From assembly GCA_021789555.1 (NCBI GenBank), contig JAJYJK010000027.1, positions 1-32,048 of the forward strand: a stretch of DNA of 32,048 bases. The letters are read 5' to 3'. This DNA comes from Nitrospirota bacterium (GTDB lineage Bacteria; Nitrospirota; Thermodesulfovibrionia; Thermodesulfovibrionales; JdFR-88). Within the stretch, counting starts at the first letter, position 1. Every line of letters starts with the position of its first letter. The notes below the pieces were generated by a model that saw only the letters and a list, made by a program, of their open reading frames with translations, had not been told where the DNA came from and did not search any database. The position numbers were made by a program, and so were the translations under genes. This document shows positions 22,898 to 30,532 of the stretch, in pieces.

Positions 22898-22971
22898 ATC
22901 CCCTCCCAGAGGGGAGGGGATTAGGGGAGGATGACTCCCTATCCCAACCCTTTCCCTCAAGGGAAAGGGTT
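22898..22971. repeat. Two palindromes between leuD and leuB
   Basis: AATCCCCTCCC/GGGGAGGGGATT (22898-22922) and AACCCTTTCCC/GGGAAAGGGTT (22946-22971) form strong stems in the leuD-leuB gap. Sequence style matches the C-rich palindromes inside the activase and treZ genes. They may lower expression of leuB relative to leuD or stabilise mRNA ends. Confidence 0.75.
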
Positions 22972-22987
22972 TCACTAAAATCAGTAT

Positions 22988-23485
22988 CTATTTGCGGCTT
23001 GCCGCCAATTTTTTCCTGGTCCATTCGACGAGGCCCCCGGCCTCTATCAGCTCTCGCATGAAGGGAGGGACGGGATTTGCGGCGAACTCCCCCTGGCTGG
23101 TGCGGATGCGGCCGCTTTCGGTGTCTATCTCTATTATGTCGCCTTCGAGCACGTTTTCAAAGAGTTTCGGGCATTCGAATATGGGAAGCCCTATATTGAA
23201 GGCGTTTCTGAAGAATATGCGTGCGAAGCCTTTGGCCACAACGGTGCTTATGCCGGCGGCCTTGAGCGCCAGGGGGGCGTGCTCCCTCGAGGAACCGCAG
23301 CCGAAATTCTTCCCCGCCACGATTATGTCTCCGGGCTTTACCTTCTTGGGGAAGTCCTTGCCGGCATCCTCCATGACGTGTTTTGCAAGCTCCGCGGGGT
23401 CGGAGGTATTTAGATACCTGGCCGGGATTATCGCATCCGTGTCCACGTCATCCCCGAACTTCCAGACCCTTGCCTTTATTATCAT
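22988..23485 (-). CDS. leuD: 3-isopropylmalate dehydratase small subunit LeuD
   Basis: 165 aa, the short type common in archaea and many anaerobes. V-W-K-F-G-D-D-V-D-T-D-A-I-I-P-A-R-Y-L, the swivelling-domain motif G-K-N-F-G-C-G-S-S-R-E-H-A-P, and F-A-R-I-F-F-R-N-A-F-N-I-G-L-P are all present. With LeuC it isomerises 2-isopropylmalate to 3-isopropylmalate. leuC is not in the window; since nothing colinear lies upstream (the next gene is divergent), it must be encoded elsewhere. The ribosome site (GGGGG, 9-10 nt before ATG) is weak. A small hairpin (GAGACC/GGTCTC, 23511-23527) lies in the leader. Confidence 0.92.
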   Translation of the reverse strand: MIIKARVWKFGDDVDTDAIIPARYLNTSDPAELAKHVMEDAGKDFPKKVKPGDIIVAGKNFGCGSSREHAPLALKAAGISTVVAKGFARIFFRNAFNIGLPIFECPKLFENVLEGDIIEIDTESGRIRTSQGEFAANPVPPFMRELIEAGGLVEWTRKKLAASRK

Positions 23486-23638
23486 TTTGCAAAAACCCCC
23501 TTTCTAAGACAGAGACCATAAAGGTCTCGACTGAAGACAAATTTTATAACAGAAACGGCGAAAATTTCACGTAAAATCCGGCAGGGTCTTTCAAAGGGCA
23601 CGCAAACCGTATTATGATGTTACTTGGGTGAGATTGAA

Positions 23639-24877
23639 ATGGACATGAAACTTGCCATACTCGGCCTTTACATCGTGAAAGAGGGTTTTGAATACCTTGC
23701 CAGTTACCTGAATTTCAGGCATTTACAGAGGGCTGGGGCCAGGGTGCCGCCTGAATTCGAGGGGAAAGTGGATGAAAATGTCGTCGGGAAGATGGTGCGA
23801 TATGAGGCCGAAAGGACGCGTTTCGGCTTCTTTTCGGGCGCGGTGGACAACGCCGCGGCCGTCGTCTTCATATGGGGCGGCGTGCTAAATGTTTACAACT
23901 CCTGGATTGCGGGGCTGGGCCTGCCCTTTGCGGCCTCCGGCTGGCTCTTTTTCCTGCTCCTTTTTTATGCCGGAGAGTTTTTGGAGGCGCCCTTAAACCT
24001 CTATCACACCTTCCGGATAGAAAACAAGTACGGGTTTAACACGATGACCCCCGGGCTCTGGGTCTCCGACCTGGTGAAATCGCTCCTCATTGCCTCGGCT
24101 GTCATATCGCTGCTGGCCTTTGCCGGTTTCGGCCTCATCCGGTGGAGCCCCCGGCACTGGTGGTTCTGGGTCTGGGGGTTTCTGTTTGTATTCGGCATCT
24201 TCATGATGTACATATCGCCTTATGTGATCGAGCCCCTCTTCAATAAATTCGTCCCGGTCGAGGACGAGGCCCTGAGAGAAAAGATCGCCCGGATGGCGGG
24301 GAAGGCGGGGATAAAGGTAAGCAGGGTCCTGAAGGTGGACGCCTCCAGGCGAAGCAGGCACACCAACGCATACTTTACCGGCATCGGCAAGACCAAGAGG
24401 ATCGTGCTCTATGACACCCTCCTTCAGGGTATGGACCATGACGAGGTCCTCTCGGTCCTCGCGCACGAGATCGGCCACTGGAAGAAAAGGCACCTGCTTA
24501 AGATGATGGCCGCGTTCGAGGCGGCCTCGTTTGCGGGCCTCTGGGTCGCAAGCAGGCTCGTCCGGGGCGATGTCCTTACCCGGATATTCGGCATAAACGC
24601 AGAGACGCTCTTCGCCAAACTGGTGATACTCGGCCTCATCGCCGGGATCGTCTCGCTGCCCCTGAAGGCCGCGGCAAATTATCTTTCTAGGGCGCATGAG
24701 AGGCAGGCGGACGCCGAATCCTTCCGGCTTGCGGGCGGCCCGGCCATGATAAGCGCCCTGGTGAAACTCTCCAGGGAGAACCTCTCCAACTTAAACCCGC
24801 ACCCCCTTTACGTCGCCCTCTACTATTCGCATCCCCCCGTGGCCGAGAGGATTAGATACCTCGAAGCGATGAAATAA
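23639..24877 (+). CDS. M48 family metalloprotease, Ste24/CAAX protease-like
   Basis: 412 aa from the ATG at 23639; a TTG five codons upstream is an alternative. Several hydrophobic helices cover the first 220 residues with the Ste24 motif N-L-Y-H-T-F-R-I-E-N-K-Y-G-F-N. The zinc site H-E-I-G-H (H276, E277, H280) follows, with third ligand E354 in A-H-E-R-Q-A-D-A. The C-terminal H-P-P-x-x-E-R-I completes the family signature. These are inner-membrane zinc endopeptidases; eukaryotic Ste24 trims prenylated proteins, and bacterial members probably serve membrane-protein quality control. It is divergent from leuD and followed by the sulfur locus with its own promoter. Confidence 0.9.
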   Translation: MDMKLAILGLYIVKEGFEYLASYLNFRHLQRAGARVPPEFEGKVDENVVGKMVRYEAERTRFGFFSGAVDNAAAVVFIWGGVLNVYNSWIAGLGLPFAASGWLFFLLLFYAGEFLEAPLNLYHTFRIENKYGFNTMTPGLWVSDLVKSLLIASAVISLLAFAGFGLIRWSPRHWWFWVWGFLFVFGIFMMYISPYVIEPLFNKFVPVEDEALREKIARMAGKAGIKVSRVLKVDASRRSRHTNAYFTGIGKTKRIVLYDTLLQGMDHDEVLSVLAHEIGHWKKRHLLKMMAAFEAASFAGLWVASRLVRGDVLTRIFGINAETLFAKLVILGLIAGIVSLPLKAAANYLSRAHERQADAESFRLAGGPAMISALVKLSRENLSNLNPHPLYVALYYSHPPVAERIRYLEAMK

Positions 24878-24910
24878 GGTTTCAAGCGCTTTTTCGGGCC
24901 GTTTTGCGCC

Positions 24911-24940
24911 TTGACAATAGGATTCAGAGATGCTTATATA
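24911..24940 (+). promoter_or_regulatory. Sigma-70-type promoter of the dsr-sqr locus
   Basis: Perfect -35 TTGACA (24911-24916), then TATATA (24935-24940) at 18 bp or TTATAT at 17 bp. The start would be near 24947, leaving about 33 nt to the dsrE ATG with its GGAGGTG ribosome site. Confidence 0.75.
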
Positions 24941-24979
24941 TTAACACATGAATATAAATACGGCAGGGAGGTGATAAGG

Positions 24980-25348
24980 ATGCCGGAGGGAAAGGAAAAG
25001 ACGTTTACGCTGTACCTGGCCAGTTCGCCCTATTCCTATGAGAACGCCTACACGGCGGCAAGGATTGCCGGGGCCGCCCTTGAGAAGGGGCACAAGGTGA
25101 ACCTCATAGCCTCAGGGGACGGGGTGTATTGCTTTTTGAAGGGGCAGAAGGCAAAGGGGATAATGAATGCCGTGGAAAAGTTCTCCTCGCTTATATCGAA
25201 AGGGCTGAAGGTCTACCTCTGAGGGGGCTGTCTGAACTTCCGCCGTGCGGCGAAAGACGACTACATTGAGGGCGCGGAGGTGGGCTCGATGAAAGGCCTC
25301 TTTAAGACGATGCGCGAGACCGACGTATGGCTGAATCTGGGGGCATAG
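24980..25348 (+). CDS. dsrE: DsrE/TusD-family sulfurtransferase with UGA-encoded selenocysteine (Sec81)
   Basis: 122 aa if the TGA at 25220-25222 is read as selenocysteine; 80 aa if it stops. The ATG at 24980 follows GGAGGTG. The first part has the DsrE/TusD fold start (S-S-P-Y-S-Y-E-N-A-Y-T-A-A-R-I-A) and G-D-G-V-Y. Then comes G-L-K-V-Y-L-[UGA]-G-G-C-L, exactly where DsrE/TusD proteins have V-Y-x-C-x-x-C-x with the catalytic cysteine (Cys78 of E. coli TusD and A. vinosum DsrE). After the TGA the same frame encodes the remaining family C-terminus (D-Y-I-E-G-A-E-V-G-S-M, then D-V-W-L-N-L-G-A) and ends in TAG. This gives a U-x-x-C redox motif (Sec81, Cys84). DsrE carries persulfide sulfur as part of a DsrE2F2H2 hexamer; dsrF and dsrH follow. 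A nonsense mutation is the alternative, but without the C-terminus the protein lacks its active site. Confidence 0.87.
25220..25256 (+). promoter_or_regulatory. UGA codon and bacterial SECIS-like hairpin
   Basis: The TGA (25220-25222) is followed after 14 nt by an 8-position stem, CTTCCGCC (25237-25244) with GGCGAAAG (25249-25256). One C-A mismatch is present and the loop is GTGC. The loop starts 22 nt after the TGA with G first and T second. Bacterial SECIS elements bound by SelB lie within the coding sequence shortly after the UGA and need a G in the first positions of a small apical loop, which fits. Judged by eye, not by a folding program. Confidence 0.7.
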
Positions 25349-25361
25349 GAGGTTTTGACCG

Positions 25362-25712
25362 ATGAAAGTAGGGATGATACTCAGGAGGCCGCCTTACGGC
25401 GATATAAATGCCGCCGAGGCCGTGAGGCATGCGCTGGGGGCCGTCTCGGATGACCTTGGCGTCTCTTTATTGCTGCTTGACGGCGGGGCCCTTCTGGCGC
25501 TCAAGGGCCAGGACGAGGGGCAAACGGAATACACCAACCTCGGGGCCGTCTTGAAGGACTGCATCGAGATGGGCGTGGAGGTCTTCGCGGACGAAGGGTT
25601 TTTAAAGGGGTGTAACATCGCCGCCGCAGACCTCGTTGAAGGCGTAAAGCCCGCGGATTCAAAAATGATATCCGCCCGGCTGCGGGCTTCCGACAAGATA
25701 ATGATCTTTTAA
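25362..25712 (+). CDS. dsrF: DsrF/TusC-like subunit
   Basis: 116 aa; AGGAGG, overlapping the end of dsrE, lies 10 nt before the ATG. The N-terminal M-I-L-R-R-P-P-Y-G-D-I-N-A-A-E-A-V-R-H-A-L is the DsrF/TusC signature, followed by L-L-L-D-G-G-A-L-L-A-L-K-G-Q. In DsrEFH and TusBCD this subunit has no known catalytic cysteine and completes the hexamer. This one has two cysteines (D-C-I-E and K-G-C-N), not in a family active-site position I know. Between dsrE and dsrH with gaps of 13 and 19 nt, it is certainly cotranscribed. Confidence 0.88.
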   Translation: MKVGMILRRPPYGDINAAEAVRHALGAVSDDLGVSLLLLDGGALLALKGQDEGQTEYTNLGAVLKDCIEMGVEVFADEGFLKGCNIAAADLVEGVKPADSKMISARLRASDKIMIF

Positions 25713-25731
25713 CGGGAGGTTTTAAAGAAAA

Positions 25732-26010
25732 ATGATAATAATCGTAAAAAGCGCCCCGGACACGCCGGATGGCAGAAAGGGCATTGAGCTGGCCTCCGGG
25801 ATGGGAGCGGACCTTGTGCTGATCCAAAACGGGCTCTATTTTGCCGGCTCGGATGTGTTGCAGGGTTTCGCCGGAAAGATATTCGCCCTTGAAGATGACG
25901 GAAGGCTTAGGGGCATCCGGCTCGAAAAGGGCAGCGGGATTGAGGCCATAGACTATGATGCGTTTGTTGATCTGGCGGCGGCAGAGGACCATGCAATAGG
26001 CGCCTTCTGA
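25732..26010 (+). CDS. dsrH: DsrH/TusB-like subunit lacking cysteine
   Basis: 92 aa. I-I-I-V-K-S-A-P near the N-terminus and L-V-L-I-Q-N-G-L-Y-F-A-G match the TusB/DsrH pattern (K-S-P...; L-L-x-x-D-G-V-Y-A-A), and length and position after dsrF agree. In A. vinosum DsrH a conserved Cys20 takes part in sulfur handling; this protein has no cysteine anywhere, with G-R-K-G-I-E-L-A at the corresponding place. So DsrH may be structural here, leaving chemistry to the selenocysteine of DsrE. The ribosome site GGGAGG lies 12 nt before the ATG. Confidence 0.82.
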   Translation: MIIIVKSAPDTPDGRKGIELASGMGADLVLIQNGLYFAGSDVLQGFAGKIFALEDDGRLRGIRLEKGSGIEAIDYDAFVDLAAAEDHAIGAF

Positions 26011-26108
26011 GAGTCTTTTGTTTTTTGATTGGTTTTTGATCAAAGTGGGGGGTAAAGTTTTTTAAAAAAACCGGGTAGTATTTTGACGGTATTATGGGGG
26101 ATGAGGCG

Positions 26109-27314
26109 ATGAAGAGGATAGTTGTCCTTGGGAGTTCCTTCGGCGGGCTCACCGCCGCATTCGATCTTAAAAGGTTTTTGGGCAAGGACGCCGCAATCAC
26201 CGTAGTCAGCGACGACGACAGGTTTGTCTTCCTGCCCTCCCTGCCCTGGCTGATTATGGGCCATAGGAGGCCGGAGGACATCACGCTTAAGGCGGCGGAC
26301 ATCCTGAAGCCCAGGGGGATCGATTTTCTGCACGAGGCCGCGGTCCGCGTGGAGCCCGAGGCATCGAAGGTTTTCACGGCCGCCGGAGAGAGTGGGAATG
26401 AGAGTGAAATCCCTTACGATTACCTTGTGATATCGACCGGGCCGTCTCTGGCTTTCGACGAGATACCGGGCCTCGGCCCCGATAAGGGCCACACAAACTG
26501 CACCTTCACCCTTGACCACGCCGTAAACACCCATGCCGCCTGGAAGAAAATACTCGAAGACCCAGGCCCCGTGGTGGTCGGCTCCTCGCAGGGGGTGAGC
26601 TGTTTTGGCCCCTCCTATGAGCTGGCCTATGAGATGGATGCCGAACTCAGGCGCCGCAATATGAGACACCGGGTGCCGCTGATATATCTCACATCGGAGC
26701 CCTACCTGGGCCATATGGGCGTCGGAGGTCTCGGCAATTCAAAGCGGTTCTTCGAAGACACATTCGCGGAAAGGGAGATAAAGTGCATGGTCAACCAGGC
26801 AATCGAAGAAATTGCGCCCGGCGAGGTCAGGCTGAAAGACGGCACGAAACTCCCCTTCAAGTTCGCCATGATCGCCCCGCCTTTCAAGGGGGTCCCGGCT
26901 GTGGCCCCGCTTGGAAACCCGCGCGGCTTTATCCCCGTGGACAAGCAGTACAGGCATACCAGATACAAAAACATCTTCGTGGTCGGCGTCGCCGTGGCCA
27001 TAGCCCCTCCGGAGCCCACGCCCGTGCCAACCGGCGTTCCGAAGACGGGTTTCATGACGGTGAAGATGGCAAAGACCGCCGCGGCCGTGATCAAGGCGGA
27101 GGTGAAAAACGAGACCCCGCCTTCCCCCGGAGAGCTGAACGTCGTGTGCATCATGGACATGGGCAACACCGCGGCCCTCATGAAGGGCGACCCCGTCCTG
27201 CCGCCAAGGCGAAAATCAGTTACAAAGAAGGGGGCCCAATACAAGGCGCTGAAGATCGCTTTTGAAAGGTATTTCCTCTTCAAGATGAAGCACGGATTCA
27301 GCAATCTTCCATGA
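26109..27314 (+). CDS. sqr: Sulfide:quinone oxidoreductase-type flavoprotein
   Basis: 401 aa from the ATG at 26109, which puts the FAD motif I-V-V-L-G-S-S-F-G-G-L at the N-terminus; an ATG 15 nt upstream lacks a ribosome site. The three cysteines expected of SQR are at the right spacing: C131, C165 (G-V-S-C-F-G-P-S-Y-E) and C347 (V-V-C-I-M-D-M-G), compared with 128, 160 and 356 in Acidithiobacillus. G-F-I-P-V-D-K lies in the FAD domain. The C-terminal F-E-R-Y-F-L-F-K-M-K-H-G is the amphipathic membrane anchor of the family. SQR oxidises sulfide and passes electrons to the quinone pool, leaving persulfide or polysulfide. About 100 nt after dsrH, it probably feeds or drains sulfane sulfur handled by DsrEFH. 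The subtype is not assigned. Confidence 0.85.
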   Translation: MKRIVVLGSSFGGLTAAFDLKRFLGKDAAITVVSDDDRFVFLPSLPWLIMGHRRPEDITLKAADILKPRGIDFLHEAAVRVEPEASKVFTAAGESGNESEIPYDYLVISTGPSLAFDEIPGLGPDKGHTNCTFTLDHAVNTHAAWKKILEDPGPVVVGSSQGVSCFGPSYELAYEMDAELRRRNMRHRVPLIYLTSEPYLGHMGVGGLGNSKRFFEDTFAEREIKCMVNQAIEEIAPGEVRLKDGTKLPFKFAMIAPPFKGVPAVAPLGNPRGFIPVDKQYRHTRYKNIFVVGVAVAIAPPEPTPVPTGVPKTGFMTVKMAKTAAAVIKAEVKNETPPSPGELNVVCIMDMGNTAALMKGDPVLPPRRKSVTKKGAQYKALKIAFERYFLFKMKHGFSNLP

Positions 27315-27368
27315 GGCCCGCCATGTCTGCATATCAGCCTGTCATATCGGAATATCGGGGAACATAGA

Positions 27369-29729
27369 ATGCAAAAATTTTCACTTGTCCGTTTCAGTGT
27401 CGAGCACCCGAAACTGGTTGTGGTCCTGTCGGTGCTTATCACCATGCTCTTCGCAACACAGTTCCCGAAGATCAGGACGGACACCAATCCCAAGAACATG
27501 CTCCCCGCGACCTCCGATGTGCGCGTATGGAACAACGAGGTGGAAAAGACGTTCGGCCTTTACAAGGACGTCATAGTCCTTGGCATCCGCAACGAAAAGG
27601 GCGTCCTGAACGCGGCCACCCTGGCCTCGATGCAGAGGATAACGGACCGGATACTCGGGCTGAAGGGGGTCGCGGCAAGGGATGTGTCCTCATTCGGGAC
27701 AATAGACAACGTTACAATGGATCGGGCGAAGGATCGGACGGGGGACGGCGGCACGCTAGAAGTCGGCCCGCTCATGCCGGATGCGCCGAAGACCCAAACC
27801 GGCATTGATTCATTGAGGCGGGAGCTTTACGGCAACCCGCTCTTTATCGGCCGGATCATCTCCGGGGACGCGAAGATGGCCGCGATTTACGTGCCCCTGG
27901 AGAAGGGCGCCAACGGCAAACTGGTCGCCGACGCCATAAGGCGGATAGTGAGGCAGGAGGGCGGGCAAAAAGCAGGTGATGAATACTATGTCGCGGGCGA
28001 CCCGGTCGCCCGCGATACATTCGGCGTCGAGATGTTCAGGCTGATGGCAGTCTTCGCGCCCATAGCCGGCATGGTGATGTTTCTTATCCGGTATCTCATG
28101 TTCAGGGACCTCTTCCTCAGTATCACGCTCATGATGGACGCCATGATGAGCATAATATGGAGCATGGGGCTCCTTATCGGGCTTGGGTTTCCCATCCACA
28201 TCATGAGCTCGATGGCGCCGGTGTTCCTGATGGCGATTGCGACCGACAGCATGCACATCTTTAACGAATTCTACTTCCGCTTCAGGCAGCTAAGGGACAA
28301 GAAGGCGGCGATAATAGAGACGATGCGCGCGGTGAGCCGGCCGGTCCGGAATACCGCGCTGGCGACGGCGGCCGGTTTCACTGTCCTTTTATTCATGCAC
28401 ATTGTGCCCGTAAGAATTTTTGGCGGGCTGGTGGCCTTCGGCACGCTCTGCCTGAGGCTCTTCAGTTTCAGCTTCATACCCGCGATGTTTACCTTTGTGA
28501 AGGCTGAGAAGCTGGAAAAGATCGCCCGGTCGGAAGACGCGGATTCGGACAAAACGGCCCGGTTCCTGAAGAAGCTTGCCGGGTTTGGCATTCGCAAACC
28601 GGCGGCAACCGTCGTCATCGGCTTCCTGTTATTTATGGTGGCGGTCGTCGGAATAACAAAGACAAATATCAATAACAACCTTGTCGAATGGTTCAAGAAA
28701 GGCAGCGATGTGCGCGTGGCGGACACGGTAATCAACCGGTCCCTCGGCGGCACCTCCACAGGCTATATAGTATCGATCTCCAATGAAGACGGTTACATAA
28801 AAACTCCGGCAGCGATGCGCTATATCGAGGGGCTGCAAAGAGACCTGGAGAAATTGCCCGTCGTCGGCAAGACCACCTCAGTTGCGGATTACGTGAAGCG
28901 GATAAATTTCGTGCTCCACGGAAATGACCCGAAATATTTCGCGGTGCCGCCCACGGAGCAAATGATTGGACAGTATCTGTTTCTTTTCTCGATGTCCGCG
29001 AAGCCCTCGGACCTCGATAACGTGGTCGACTATCCCTTTGAGAAGGCGAACATCTGGGTCCAGCTTAAGACGTGGGACGCGCGGGCGATGAGGGACGTCA
29101 TAAGGGAGGTTGGCCGGTACAAGGCCGCGCATGCCACCCCGATGGATTTCAAGCCCGCGGGGATCGCCTACTTCAACCTGGTATGGAACAACGAGGTGCT
29201 CTGGGACATGGTGAAGGGGTTTATGCTGGCGCTTATTGTCGTATTCGCCATCCTGGCCTACGACTTCCGCTCCGTGAAATGGGCGGTTGTCGGATACATG
29301 CCGCTTCTGTTCACCATCGTCCTTATTTACGGTGTTATCGGGTTTAGCGGGAAAAACTTTGACATGCCGATATCGGTGCTCTCCACCCTTTCACTTGGCA
29401 TGGCCGTGGATTTTGCGATCCATTTTGTAAGCAGGTTCAGGCAGAGGCTCTCCGAATCCTTGCCCGCGGGGGCCGGAGGGGTCGGGAAGGCGCAGATAGC
29501 GGAGGCCCTTCTGTGGACCGCGCAGAGGCCCGGCAAGGGGATTTTGCGAAACGCCGTTCTCTTTGCATCCGCATTTTCAGTGATGCTCTTCGCGCCCCTT
29601 ACGCCCTACATCACCGTGGGGGCGTTCATTGTGAGCATGATGCTGCTTAGCGCCCTTATGACCATAATCTATCTGCCCGCGCTGATAACGCTCGGCAGCG
29701 GATGGCTCTTTAAAGGAGGGACAAGATGA
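27369..29729 (+). CDS. RND/MMPL family transporter
   Basis: 786 aa. A first membrane helix (about residues 14-33) is followed by a periplasmic loop, a helix bundle around residues 220-380, a second helix near 400 with a second large loop, and a final bundle near 620-785: the duplicated RND arrangement. Acidic residues in A-T-D-S-M-H-I-F-N-E-F and G-M-A-V-D-F-A-I-H-F-V sit where MMPL/HpnN proteins have their proton-relay positions. These exporters use the proton gradient to move lipids or hydrophobic compounds. The next two genes encode a LolA-like periplasmic protein and an outer-membrane barrel, so the three may form a lipid or hydrophobic-compound route across the envelope; substrate unknown. 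No clear ribosome site at its ATG. Confidence 0.88.
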   Translation: MQKFSLVRFSVEHPKLVVVLSVLITMLFATQFPKIRTDTNPKNMLPATSDVRVWNNEVEKTFGLYKDVIVLGIRNEKGVLNAATLASMQRITDRILGLKGVAARDVSSFGTIDNVTMDRAKDRTGDGGTLEVGPLMPDAPKTQTGIDSLRRELYGNPLFIGRIISGDAKMAAIYVPLEKGANGKLVADAIRRIVRQEGGQKAGDEYYVAGDPVARDTFGVEMFRLMAVFAPIAGMVMFLIRYLMFRDLFLSITLMMDAMMSIIWSMGLLIGLGFPIHIMSSMAPVFLMAIATDSMHIFNEFYFRFRQLRDKKAAIIETMRAVSRPVRNTALATAAGFTVLLFMHIVPVRIFGGLVAFGTLCLRLFSFSFIPAMFTFVKAEKLEKIARSEDADSDKTARFLKKLAGFGIRKPAATVVIGFLLFMVAVVGITKTNINNNLVEWFKKGSDVRVADTVINRSLGGTSTGYIVSISNEDGYIKTPAAMRYIEGLQRDLEKLPVVGKTTSVADYVKRINFVLHGNDPKYFAVPPTEQMIGQYLFLFSMSAKPSDLDNVVDYPFEKANIWVQLKTWDARAMRDVIREVGRYKAAHATPMDFKPAGIAYFNLVWNNEVLWDMVKGFMLALIVVFAILAYDFRSVKWAVVGYMPLLFTIVLIYGVIGFSGKNFDMPISVLSTLSLGMAVDFAIHFVSRFRQRLSESLPAGAGGVGKAQIAEALLWTAQRPGKGILRNAVLFASAFSVMLFAPLTPYITVGAFIVSMMLLSALMTIIYLPALITLGSGWLFKGGTR

Positions 29730-30532
29730 GGCGTCTTTGTTTTTTCACTTTCTTTGCCGTGTTCGCGGTGCTTCTTCCGGCGGGCGCGTTTGCCGCTCCC
29801 CTTTCCGCCAATGAGGTGATGGCAAAATCGGATGCCGCCTATTACTACCCCGGCAGGGATTTCAAGGCCAGGATGGTCATGAGGCTTGTGAGCGCGGGCG
29901 GGCAGCAGAGGCTGAGGGAGTTCACAATGCTCAGGAAAAATTACGGCCCGCCCGGCGGCAGGCAGAAATATTTCATATATTTCTTCCGGCCGGCCGACGT
30001 AAAGGACATGACCTTCATGGTCTACAAATACCCGGACAGGGACAGCGACAGGTGGCTCTACATCCCGGCCCTGAACATGGTCAGGAGGATCGCCGCCCAG
30101 GACAAGAGGTCGAGCTTCGTGGGCTCGGACTTTTCCTACGAGGACGTCTCCGGCAGGAACGTAAACGAGGACACGCATACCCTGGCAAGGGAAGAAAAAA
30201 TAGGCCCGAGGGACTGCTATGTGGTCAAAAGCACGCCCAAAACAGCGGACGTCGAATACAGTTATAAACTCTCCTGGATCGACAAGGCCACCTACTTGCC
30301 CCTGAGGGAGCAGTATTTCGACAAAAGGGGCGAACTGTATAAAGTGTTCATGGCGGATGAAGTGAAGACAATTAATGGCCTTCCGACCATAATGAAAAGG
30401 ACGATGAAAAACGTGCAAAGCGGCCACTCGACCGTCGTCGAGTTCGAAAAGGCCGCCTATGATCTGGGCCTGCCGGACAACCTCTTTTCCGAGCGCTTCC
30501 TGAAACAGCCGCCTCGGAAGTGGATAGAGTGA
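29726..30532 (+). CDS. LolA-like outer membrane lipoprotein-sorting family protein
   Basis: 268 aa. A signal peptide (R-R-L-C-F-F-T-F-F-A-V-F-A-V-L-L, cut after A-F-A near residue 23) sends it to the periplasm. The rest is a beta-rich LolA/LppX-type half-barrel with R-W-L-Y-I-P-A-L-N-M-V-R-R-I, S-S-F-V-G-S-D-F-S-Y-E-D and D-K-A-T-Y-L-P-L-R. Proteins of this type lie next to RND exporters and are thought to carry lipid-like ligands. The start overlaps the RND stop (ATGA), so the two are made together. The single mature cysteine (R-D-C-Y) has no known role. It is not the canonical LolA of lipoprotein transport, which is shorter. Confidence 0.87.
   Translation: MRRLCFFTFFAVFAVLLPAGAFAAPLSANEVMAKSDAAYYYPGRDFKARMVMRLVSAGGQQRLREFTMLRKNYGPPGGRQKYFIYFFRPADVKDMTFMVYKYPDRDSDRWLYIPALNMVRRIAAQDKRSSFVGSDFSYEDVSGRNVNEDTHTLAREEKIGPRDCYVVKSTPKTADVEYSYKLSWIDKATYLPLREQYFDKRGELYKVFMADEVKTINGLPTIMKRTMKNVQSGHSTVVEFEKAAYDLGLPDNLFSERFLKQPPRKWIE

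Noticed and set aside
24980-25222. Ending dsrE at the TGA as an 80-aa protein
   Set aside because: It would lack the active site, and the DsrE C-terminus continues in frame up to dsrF.
25220-25348. dsrE as a pseudogene by nonsense mutation
   Set aside because: One TGA only, exactly at the catalytic-cysteine codon, with a SECIS-like hairpin and intact flanks. Not fully excluded without genome data.
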